Source of the DNA: Lentisphaeria bacterium
Lineage (GTDB): Bacteria; Verrucomicrobiota; Lentisphaeria; Victivallales; GWF2-50-93
Reading direction: 5' to 3'
NCBI GenBank assembly: GCA_020056205.1
Contig: JAGVIF010000175.1
Location: forward strand, 1-7,152
Length of the DNA: 7,152 nucleotides
Position numbers and translations under genes: made by a program. The stretch's first letter is position 1; every line of letters begins with the position of its first letter. Shown piece after piece: positions 1-6,256 of the stretch. Below the pieces are notes generated by a model, which saw nothing but the letters and a program-made list of their open reading frames with translations, did not search any database and was not told the origin of the DNA.

Positions 1-1
1 A

Positions 2-1483
2 TACGAAACATTAAAAAGCCAGGATGTAAAAGTATTAAATATTAATGAAATTGAAAATAATGGTTGTGTCTCCGGTTTGTCAAAAGAAGACCCAAGTTCT
101 TTGGAAGATTTTAATTTATGGAAGGCGCGTTTTACTTCTCCTCAAAAACAAACGGGGTTATTTTCGGCATTAATCCCAATTAAACTTGGATTCATTTCTT
201 GTGATGAAGCAGTTAAGTTAGGGCGATTTTTGAAAAGTTTTGGTGTTAATGTCTTGCGCATGACCAAAAACCAAAATTTTTTATTAAGGAATATTCCGGA
301 AACGCATCTTAGTAATATCTACAATTTTCTTGCGCTAAATATTAAAGATTTTAACCAACCGCCTATTTTTGGGAAAATTTTATCCTGTGCAGGGGCATCC
401 ACCTGTCAACTGGGAATTTGTCTATCGCGACAAGCAGCGCGCGCAATTATGGACGTTTTAGAAAAGAGTAATCTTGATTTGGATAAGTTGGGGGATATTA
501 AACTAAATATTTCCGGTTGTCCAAATTCTTGCGGCCAGCATCCTGTAGCCGATATAGGATTTTTCGGCAAAGCGGCAAGAAAAGATAATAAACTCTATCC
601 GGCTTACAGTGTGCTGGCAGGCGCGCGCATGTATGACGGAAAAACACGCCTTGCCGAAGTTGTCGGTGAAATAGCCGCAAGAGATTTGCCTTCATTGGTT
701 AAGGACCTGCTAAATATTTCTTTGACAAAAAAGAGCGTTAATTATAAAGATGATTTAAAAGAACTTTTAATTCGCTATAAGGATGTTCCCAGTTTTGCGG
801 AAGATAGAAATTATTATTTCGATTGGGACGCTCAAAATTTATTTTCGTTGAACGAGCGCAGAAGTGGAGAATGCTCCGCGGGAATTTTTGATTTAATCGA
901 GATGGACCTGGGAAATATTAAAGAAACCAGAAAAAAAATAATTTTAGCTCAAGATAATATTAAGCAAAAGGAACAATTACTCTATGAGCTTGTTTTTTAT
1001 TCTGCAAGAACGCTTTTAATTACGCGCGGAGTAGAGGCAAAGAATGAAGACGAGGTATTTAAAGTATTTCAGGAAAATTTTATTGATACCGGGCTGATTA
1101 ATATCAAGTTTAAGGCGCTTATTGATAGCGGGAGAAAAAAAGATTATCAAAGTTTGTTCGCAGAAGAAACCGAAGTGAATAATTTAGCTGAAAATATTGA
1201 GCAATTGTATGAAAATATGGACAATTCTTTTAATTTCAAAGTGGGTATTGAGCAATCAGTCCCAGCGACGGTAAAAAATTTCCGCGGCGTAGCTTGTCCG
1301 ATGAATTTTGTTAAGATAAAAATAGAACTTGCCAAGTTAAAGACAGGTCAAATATTAGAAGTATGGCTTGATGATGGCGCGCCAATTGAGAATGTCCCAG
1401 GATCAGTAATTTCCGAAGGGCATAAAATTATTGCAAAAAATCAAATTAAAGATTATTGGGTAGTTATGATTGAGAAAGGATAA
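2..1483 (+). CDS. Siroheme sulfite/nitrite reductase fused to TusA-like domain (5' partial)
   Basis: Probably a siroheme/[4Fe-4S] reductase of the sulfite/nitrite family, cytoplasmic, carrying a C-terminal sulfur-carrier-like domain. The frame is open from the left edge, so the TTG at 77 is unlikely to be the true start; an upstream half-repeat may be missing. Counting from that TTG: residues 15-90 resemble the ferredoxin-like half domain. Residues 100-215 are the siroheme/iron-sulfur domain with C-x5-C (Cys104, Cys110) and C-x3-C (Cys148, Cys152), the classic cluster signature. Residues 280-385 are charged and helical, HEPN-like by appearance. Residues 400-468 resemble TusA/SirA, with Cys407 in C-P-M-N. 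Substrate (sulfite or nitrite) cannot be told from motifs. The gene is clearly more AT-rich than everything downstream of 1990. Reductase assignment is firm; the helical domain name is inference. Confidence 0.88.
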   Translation, partial: YETLKSQDVKVLNINEIENNGCVSGLSKEDPSSLEDFNLWKARFTSPQKQTGLFSALIPIKLGFISCDEAVKLGRFLKSFGVNVLRMTKNQNFLLRNIPETHLSNIYNFLALNIKDFNQPPIFGKILSCAGASTCQLGICLSRQAARAIMDVLEKSNLDLDKLGDIKLNISGCPNSCGQHPVADIGFFGKAARKDNKLYPAYSVLAGARMYDGKTRLAEVVGEIAARDLPSLVKDLLNISLTKKSVNYKDDLKELLIRYKDVPSFAEDRNYYFDWDAQNLFSLNERRSGECSAGIFDLIEMDLGNIKETRKKIILAQDNIKQKEQLLYELVFYSARTLLITRGVEAKNEDEVFKVFQENFIDTGLINIKFKALIDSGRKKDYQSLFAEETEVNNLAENIEQLYENMDNSFNFKVGIEQSVPATVKNFRGVACPMNFVKIKIELAKLKTGQILEVWLDDGAPIENVPGSVISEGHKIIAKNQIKDYWVVMIEKG

Positions 1484-1593
1484 AAATGAGTAAAATTTTA
1501 AAGAGTTCAATGCGTATTGCCTTTTGCTTGAAAGGATGGATTCGATTTTGTGTGAAGGAGGCGTGGATTTCGAAGCGGCCGCCGCATATGTGA
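1475..1593 (+). pseudogene. RBS plus 35-codon ORF, possible stub of a lost operon gene
   Basis: A good ribosome site (GAAAGGA, ending at 1480) inside the last codons of the reductase lies 5 nt before ATG 1486, the spacing expected of a translationally coupled next gene. The frame starts M-S-K-I-L-K-S-S, with the AT-rich codons of the upstream gene, then becomes unlike a normal protein and stops at TGA 1591-1593. I read this as the surviving 5' end of an operon partner whose remainder has been replaced by other sequence near 1500-1510. It could instead be a true 35-residue peptide. I recognise no family. Confidence 0.3.
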
Positions 1594-1658
1594 AACATGT
1601 TGAAACCTATGTGAGGCGGCAAAAAAATAAGTTTCCTTCTTGTCATCCATTTCCCTGA
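1494..1658 (+). pseudogene. Protein-like ORF remnant, family not recognised
   Basis: This frame opens after TAA 1491-1493 and closes at TGA 1656-1658, with an internal ATG at 1536. From about 1500 on it reads like a natural soluble protein, with an amphipathic, charged helix (residues such as E-A-A-A-A-Y-V-K-H-V-E-T-Y-V-R-R). No ribosome site is properly placed for ATG 1536. The same frame continues past the TGA for 26 sense codons to TAA 1737-1739, and these are also of plausible composition. It may be the decayed internal part of a gene that lost its start at the composition boundary, or simply a chance open frame. Confidence 0.2.
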
Positions 1659-1992
1659 TTTCGGAATAAAAAACGATTTCCCCAAGTAAAAACCAAGATT
1701 TCCTATCCACTCAGATATTTCTATTGGAACGGAATTTAAAAAATTGGCTTTTTTACGTGATGGACAGAGGATAGCTCAACGACAACTGTTTTTCACGAAA
1801 AAAGAACAAAAATTCGGATGCATGCTTCATGAATAATATTGTGAAATAAAAAATAACTTTAAAAATCCCAACATTTAATGTTTTTCTAGCATTATACTAA
1901 CATAAACCTAACAATTGAGATGCATATTAGTGCACAGTTTTTAATTAAAAAAATCCAAACCAAGACTCAAAAACAAAAAAAAGGAGCGAACG
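1659..1992. other. AT-rich intergenic region upstream of the secretin operon
   Basis: No convincing gene on either strand. The region is A/T-rich with short inverted repeats: TTTTTC-AC-GAAAAA at 1789-1802, an imperfect ATTC/GAAT pair at 1812-1834, and AACATT-T-AATGTT at 1870-1882. It contains the candidate promoter of the downstream operon and a long leader of about 90 nt before ATG 1993. Short protein-like stretches occur in several minus-strand frames between about 1640 and 1800, but stops interrupt each one. I could not decide whether they are gene debris. Confidence 0.5.
1870..1898 (+). promoter_or_regulatory. Candidate promoter with overlapping inverted repeat
   Basis: TATACT at 1893-1898 matches five of six bases of the sigma70 -10 box. 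With a 17-nt spacer the -35 position (AACATT) is a poor match to TTGACA. That position lies inside a perfect 13-base inverted repeat, AACATT-T-AATGTT at 1870-1882, which could be the site of an activator or repressor. Transcription would start near 1905, giving a leader of roughly 90 nt before the first secretin-like gene. Called by pattern only, in an AT-rich stretch where chance -10 boxes are common. Confidence 0.35.
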
Positions 1993-3396
1993 ATGCAATC
2001 AAAAGCAAAAGTTTTTGCGATTTTCGCGGGATTGATTCTCGCGGGACTGGCAGGGGCTCAGGAAAAAAGAGAACTGAGGGTGATCGAGGACAGGGGTCAA
2101 ACGTACATGGCCTCGAAGATCTACGAGCTGAAACACGCCTTGTCTGTGGACCTTACGCCGTTTGTACTCGGAGCGGTCAAGAGGTACAATTCAGAGTCGA
2201 ATGTGGAGCGGCTGAACAACAAGGCGACAAAACAACAGTTTCTCACCGTTCACACGGGAGTTGACATGCTTCCTTACGTGGACGATATGATCGCGAAGCT
2301 TGACAGGCCCGGAAAGATTGACGATCTTGGCTCGATTGTTGACAGCACCGGAATAACCACTACGGTTTATTACCCGAGATTCAGGGCATCCTCCGATTTG
2401 TTGGCAATTGCCAAGACCACCGCAAGCGCTGAGGGAACTTACTTCTTTGACAATGTTAACAATATGATCTACTGGAAAGATGCAAAGGCCAAAGATAAAG
2501 GCGCTATGGGGAATCTTCAGGTGTTTGACCGTCCCATTCCGCAGGTCGAAATGACATTGAATGTCTATGAGATCAGCGACGACGACCTGAAAGAGCTCGG
2601 AATAGACTACATTAGTTGGAAGAATGGACCCGGGGCGAACATTTTCTCAGGTGGATTCGATGTCTTCGACTTTCAAAATTATGCAAACAACTCCAACTGG
2701 GCAAATCAGCTTGATGTCGCCACTCAAATCAGTAATGCGTGGGGCGGATTTCTTGTCGCTCCCCAGTTTGACGCGACATTTCTCAGAGCGCTTGCGCAAA
2801 AAGGAAAGGCTAAAATCGCGACATCCGGCATCCTTGCTTTCGCCAATGACTTCATCTCCGATCCGGGAAGCAATGCCTACGGAAAAGCAAAATATAAAAT
2901 CAAATTCACCCCAAATTATCAGGACATAGCAAAGGACAAAAATCAAAACGTCAGCGTAAGCTCGGCGGCTTCCGAATTCTACTTTTACCTGAGAAAACCA
3001 ACGGTCAATTTCTCCGGAGCAAAAGCTGAACTCGCTGCGGCGCTTGAGTTCGGCTGGGAGCTCAGCATTGTTGACACCGTCGAAAAAACCAATACCGGGG
3101 CCAATGTTCAGGATAATTATCTTTTCAGAGCCTGGACAACAACAGACGTAGGGACAGAAAAACTTCTTGCGTCATTTGCAAAAGAACAGATGGTTGAGCA
3201 GACGAACGGAATCCCCGTCCTCTGCGATATCCCGGTTCTTAAATATCTCTTCGGCTCAACGGTTGAAACAAAGGTTCACAAAAGAATTTTTGTAACCGTG
3301 AACACAAAACCGCTTGCCCCTGAAATGGACATGAGTCAGTGGGCGGGAGAACTCATCAATACAAGCAAGACGGTTATGACCGAAGGCAACAATTAG
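1993..3396 (+). CDS. Secretin-like secreted protein, shorter paralog
   Basis: A 467-residue exported protein related to type II/III secretion and type IV pilus secretins, probably outer-membrane or periplasmic. The start is fixed by AAGGAG at 1981-1986, 6 nt before ATG. Residues 1-22 form a Sec signal peptide (hydrophobic 7-19, cleavage after A-G-A). Residues 38-105 look like a secretin N-domain, ending in the typical D-D-M-I-A-K-L-D. A second N-like segment covers about 122-180. The secretin core begins with P-I-P-Q-V-E-M and V-Y-E-I (181-194) and includes W-K-N-G-P-G (209-214) and K-G-K-A-K-I-A-T-S-G (270-279). The G-I-P-V-L-C-D-I-P-V-L-K-Y-L-F signature lies at 406-420. At 467 residues it is short for a channel-forming secretin, so pore formation is uncertain. 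First gene of an operon with its larger paralog, 29 bp downstream. Confidence 0.8.
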   Translation: MQSKAKVFAIFAGLILAGLAGAQEKRELRVIEDRGQTYMASKIYELKHALSVDLTPFVLGAVKRYNSESNVERLNNKATKQQFLTVHTGVDMLPYVDDMIAKLDRPGKIDDLGSIVDSTGITTTVYYPRFRASSDLLAIAKTTASAEGTYFFDNVNNMIYWKDAKAKDKGAMGNLQVFDRPIPQVEMTLNVYEISDDDLKELGIDYISWKNGPGANIFSGGFDVFDFQNYANNSNWANQLDVATQISNAWGGFLVAPQFDATFLRALAQKGKAKIATSGILAFANDFISDPGSNAYGKAKYKIKFTPNYQDIAKDKNQNVSVSSAASEFYFYLRKPTVNFSGAKAELAAALEFGWELSIVDTVEKTNTGANVQDNYLFRAWTTTDVGTEKLLASFAKEQMVEQTNGIPVLCDIPVLKYLFGSTVETKVHKRIFVTVNTKPLAPEMDMSQWAGELINTSKTVMTEGNN

Positions 3397-3412
3397 AATA
3401 ATAACTTATAAT

Positions 3413-3425
3413 AAGGATAAAAAAC
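3413..3425 (+). promoter_or_regulatory. Ribosome binding site of the second secretin-like gene
   Basis: AAGGA at 3413-3417 lies 8 nt before ATG 3426, within the 29-bp gap after the first gene's TAG. There is no room for a separate promoter or terminator, so the two genes are most likely co-transcribed and translated independently. Confidence 0.7.
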
Positions 3426-5456
3426 ATGAAAAAAGGAATATTTAGAACCGCGATTCTCGGATTGTTTGCCTTCTCGGCGATTTTCGCCTCGGGGCAAAAT
3501 AAGGATTTCAAAAACACCAATCCGACTCCTTACCAGTTGCCGAGCCAGATGCAGACGCACCTGCGTCTTGAAGTGAAGGACGACACCAAGGAACTTCGCA
3601 TAATTCAAACCGACAACGATCCGGACATAGTCACGAAGGCATACGTGCTCAAGAACATGGACCCGTATGAGTTAAGGCCATATCTCAAAGTGTCCGTGGG
3701 AGCGGAGAGAATTAAGGGCGACAGGACGAAAGTCGAGTGCATCAAATACAATGACGGCACTGGCATTATACTGGTCTCGGCCGAGTCCTATCGTTTCGGC
3801 AAACAGGCCAACGGAATGGGTTTTGATGAGATGATAGAGAAGTTGGACATTCCCAAGATGACGTCTTCGTCGGGTACAATTTCTTACATTTACTTCCCGA
3901 AATATCATGATGCGAGCTGGCTCGCAACGCGAATGAAGAATGTGGGGTTGAATGTTGCCAACGACATTGAGCTTCAGGGCGGCAAGGACAAGGTTATAGT
4001 TGACCACGGCCTTAATGCCCTGCTCTTCTATCTTCCGCCATACTCGGTGAAGAACGTCAAAAAGATACTTCCGATATACGACACTCCCATTCCGGAAGTC
4101 AAAGTAAAGTATACCGTCTATGAACTTGATTACGAGAACGACGGAACGGTCGGCGTTGACTTCCAGGCGTGGAAAAACGGGCCCGGCTCGGACCTCTTCG
4201 CATCCTCTTACCGTTACACCAACGGCTGGGATATCGCGAACAGCGTAGTCGGGAATCCCGATATGAATGCTACCACTACGCAATTCTTTAAATTCAGTCC
4301 GAGATGGAACACGAAATTTCTCGACTTCCTCGCTGCGAAAGGCAAGGCCAATGTGGTCACCTCCGGCGAACTTTCTATTATGAACAACCAAGAGGGGCGC
4401 ATTGAAAACACTACGAAAATAGCTGGATTCAAAGACGGCGCGAAATTCGCTGATATTGACACATTCAGCTATTTCAGGCTGACAGATGCGCGCGTCTACA
4501 ACGCGAACTCGGAAAATTTCACCGCGGACGATAACGGACGCAATTTAGGAAGATATCGTTTTCTCGGAACTCTCACGGATGGAACCGAAGTAACCGTTTC
4601 ACTTCAAGCTAATGCGGTGTCAGCCGGCGCCGCCGGCGGTGACGTCCCATATCGCGGGGACTTCCTTCTCACAAGAGTTTTCGACGGCAACAGGTATTAC
4701 TACAGCGCCGAACTGGATGAGAGTATGGCAAGAGCGCAGGGCGTCACTTTCATAAAAAGAAGACGCGACGACGGCGGAGTCCAAGACTTCGAAGTCATGG
4801 GATACAAAATAGATTATCTGACAAGCGTAAAGCTCGATAAATCGGCGTCGTTTGTTCAGGGAGTTGACAACATTACCACGAATGAGGTGGTCTACTACTA
4901 TCAGTGGGATAGTTTCACTATTAGTTGGGCGACCGACTTCAACAGCAAGATATTCCGCGACGTTGCCAGGGATACATCGGTAAACGGATACGGATTTATT
5001 CTTTCGATGATTCCATCCGTATGCGACGAGACAACCATCGTTGACATGCACATGACGAACACAAGTCTTATCGGGTTCACGGACAACGGTTCGCCGAGAA
5101 CATCGAAGAGCGAGATACAGAATAAGTTCATGATAAACAACAAAGGCGGAAGGCTTGTTGTCGGCGGAATTGACAAGCAGGCTGTGGTAAGAAGCGTGGC
5201 AAAACTTCCGTATCTCGGAGACATTCCGGCGCTCGGCTGGATTTTCTCAAGCGAATCCGAAGTGACAAAAAAATCACAGGTTGTTACCGTTCTTGACTGC
5301 GTCGCAGTCATGCCCAACACGGCGATTTCCGATGATGTGAAGAAAAATATCTCCGAACTGAAAACAAAACTCACAAACTCCGGCGAATCAAACAGCTACG
5401 GTTTTGACCAGCTCGGACTTGACGAGGAAAAAGAAGGATTCGATCCTCTCCCGTAG
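3426..5456 (+). CDS. Secretin-like secreted protein, larger paralog
   Basis: A 676-residue exported protein, paralogous to the preceding gene. Residues 1-23 are a signal peptide (K2-K3, hydrophobic 9-20, likely cleavage after A-S-G). Residues 68-142 form a secretin N-domain-like unit ending D-E-M-I-E-K-L-D-I-P, with a second at about 150-220. The core repeats the paralog's landmarks: P-I-P-E-V-K-V and V-Y-E-L (221-234), W-K-N-G-P-G (249-254), A-K-G-K-A-N-V-V-T-S-G (304-314). The C-terminal secretin signature is better kept here: V-G-G-I then L-P-Y-L-G-D-I-P-A-L-G-W-I-F (578-607). Compared with the shorter protein it has roughly 150-200 extra residues between about 330 and 500, rich in Gly, Asp and aromatic residues, and a polar, acidic tail after 630. 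No inner-membrane ATPase, pilin or pilotin gene is in the window, so the partner system is unknown. The gene ends just before a strong terminator. Confidence 0.82.
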   Translation: MKKGIFRTAILGLFAFSAIFASGQNKDFKNTNPTPYQLPSQMQTHLRLEVKDDTKELRIIQTDNDPDIVTKAYVLKNMDPYELRPYLKVSVGAERIKGDRTKVECIKYNDGTGIILVSAESYRFGKQANGMGFDEMIEKLDIPKMTSSSGTISYIYFPKYHDASWLATRMKNVGLNVANDIELQGGKDKVIVDHGLNALLFYLPPYSVKNVKKILPIYDTPIPEVKVKYTVYELDYENDGTVGVDFQAWKNGPGSDLFASSYRYTNGWDIANSVVGNPDMNATTTQFFKFSPRWNTKFLDFLAAKGKANVVTSGELSIMNNQEGRIENTTKIAGFKDGAKFADIDTFSYFRLTDARVYNANSENFTADDNGRNLGRYRFLGTLTDGTEVTVSLQANAVSAGAAGGDVPYRGDFLLTRVFDGNRYYYSAELDESMARAQGVTFIKRRRDDGGVQDFEVMGYKIDYLTSVKLDKSASFVQGVDNITTNEVVYYYQWDSFTISWATDFNSKIFRDVARDTSVNGYGFILSMIPSVCDETTIVDMHMTNTSLIGFTDNGSPRTSKSEIQNKFMINNKGGRLVVGGIDKQAVVRSVAKLPYLGDIPALGWIFSSESEVTKKSQVVTVLDCVAVMPNTAISDDVKKNISELKTKLTNSGESNSYGFDQLGLDEEKEGFDPLP

Positions 5457-5483
5457 ACAACACAAAAAAGATATATAAAAAAC

Positions 5484-5517
5484 AAACCGCGCCCAAAAAT
5501 GGGCGCGGTTTTTTTTT
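5484..5517. terminator. Bidirectional rho-independent terminator
   Basis: A perfect 11-bp stem, AAACCGCGCCC (5484-5494) with GGGCGCGGTTT (5501-5511), encloses the loop AAAAAT; the outer A/T bases could pair further. On the plus strand nine T bases (5509-5517) follow, ending the secretin operon. On the minus strand the stem is followed by GTTTTTTATAT, so it can also end the convergent hcp transcript. The hcp stop codon (5516-5518, minus) overlaps the plus-strand T-run, so both operons share this element with essentially no spare sequence on the hcp side. Confidence 0.93.
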
Positions 5518-6256
5518 AACCGAGTATTGCCTTTAAATCCTCTTCCGCAGTTTTTGTCGGCATTATGTTGAATTTTTCAACAAGCACATTTATTGCCGCA
5601 GGTGTGAGGAAAGCCGGGAGGCTTGGCCCGAGCCGGATATTTTTGATGCCGAGATGAAGCAGTGTAAGCAGTATGCATACAGCTTTTTGTTCATACCACG
5701 ACAAAATCATTGACAGGGGCAGTTCGTTGACCCCGCATTTGAACGCTCCGGCAAGAGCTACGGCGATCTGGATGGCGGAGTAGGCGTCGTTGCATTGTCC
5801 GACATCGAGCAGTCTCGGTATTCCGCCAATATCCCCGAATTCAAGTTTGTTGAATCTGTATTTTCCGCACGCGAGTGTGAGGATTACACAGTCTTTTGGA
5901 ACTTTTTCCGCGAATTCGGTGAAATAATTTCTTCCGGGCTTTGCCCCGTCGCATCCGCCGACGAGAAAGAAATGCCTGATTTTACCATTTTTCACGGCGT
6001 CAATTACAACAGGGGCAACGCTCATAACCGCGTCGTGTCCGAATCCAACGAGAATTGTTTTTTCAGGACTTGTTTCTTTGAATCCTTCTGTCTTTAATGC
6101 CGCTTCAATGACGGGGCTGAAGTCTTTGTTTGAAACGTGTTTTACTCCCGGCCATGCGACAAGCCCGCAGGTGAATATTCTGTTTTTGTAACTTTCTTTC
6201 GGTTGTTGTATGCAGTTGGTAGTCATCAGGATGGAGCCTGGAAATTCATCAAATTC
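5516..6256 (-). CDS. hcp: Hybrid cluster protein (Hcp), C-terminal part after frame change
   Basis: The 246 C-terminal residues of hcp, in the -1 frame relative to the N-terminal part. The open frame itself extends up to 6334, but family similarity starts at the frame change (E-F-D-E-F-P-G). It carries most ligands of the hybrid Fe-S-O cluster, by correspondence with the solved Desulfovibrio Hcp. Counting from 6256: T-T-N-C (Cys15), [10 protein letters not shown] (Cys102, the persulfide cysteine of the family), L-A-C-G-K-Y-R-F (Cys130), G-Q-C-N-D-A-Y (Cys155), and W-Y-E-Q-K (Glu189, Lys191). Spacing of these residues matches the family closely. No ribosome site or sensible start lies at the junction, so this part is presumably made only by frameshifting or from an error-free gene. 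Hcp is a cytoplasmic enzyme linked to nitric oxide reduction/detoxification and, in vitro, hydroxylamine reduction. The terminator follows at once. Confidence 0.92.
   Translation of the reverse strand, partial: EFDEFPGSILMTTNCIQQPKESYKNRIFTCGLVAWPGVKHVSNKDFSPVIEAALKTEGFKETSPEKTILVGFGHDAVMSVAPVVIDAVKNGKIRHFFLVGGCDGAKPGRNYFTEFAEKVPKDCVILTLACGKYRFNKLEFGDIGGIPRLLDVGQCNDAYSAIQIAVALAGAFKCGVNELPLSMILSWYEQKAVCILLTLLHLGIKNIRLGPSLPAFLTPAAINVLVEKFNIMPTKTAEEDLKAILG

Noticed and set aside
77..79. TTG as the start codon of the reductase
   Set aside because: The same frame is open to the left edge with sensible residues and no RBS precedes the TTG, so the gene almost certainly begins outside the window.
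1464..1710. Two overlapping minus-strand ORFs opposite the end of the reductase
   Set aside because: No RBS and no recognisable family, and they run into antisense of the reductase. Some stretches look protein-like, so gene debris is possible, but I cannot support a gene.
1920..2264. 114-codon plus-strand frame overlapping the start of the first secretin-like gene
   Set aside because: Its translation past 1993 is low-complexity out-of-frame reading of the signal peptide and N-domain; the in-frame gene has the better RBS and a clear signal peptide.
3672..4391. 239-codon open frame on the minus strand inside the larger secretin-like gene
   Set aside because: It lies wholly antisense to a gene with a signal peptide and family motifs, has no ribosome site that stands out, and has the composition expected of a shadow frame in moderately GC-rich DNA. 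The same applies to the minus-strand frames at 4620-5051 and 4901-5374.
5795..6097. Plus-strand frame of 100 codons opposite hcp, plus similar ones at 6359-6738 and 6944-7147
   Set aside because: All are shadows of the well-supported hcp coding sequence on the minus strand.
6227..6240. CAGG-CTCCAT-CCTG hairpin as the stimulatory structure of a programmed frameshift
   Set aside because: Only 4 bp, and 15 nt beyond the heptamer, where 5-9 nt is usual. It is not counted as support for frameshifting.
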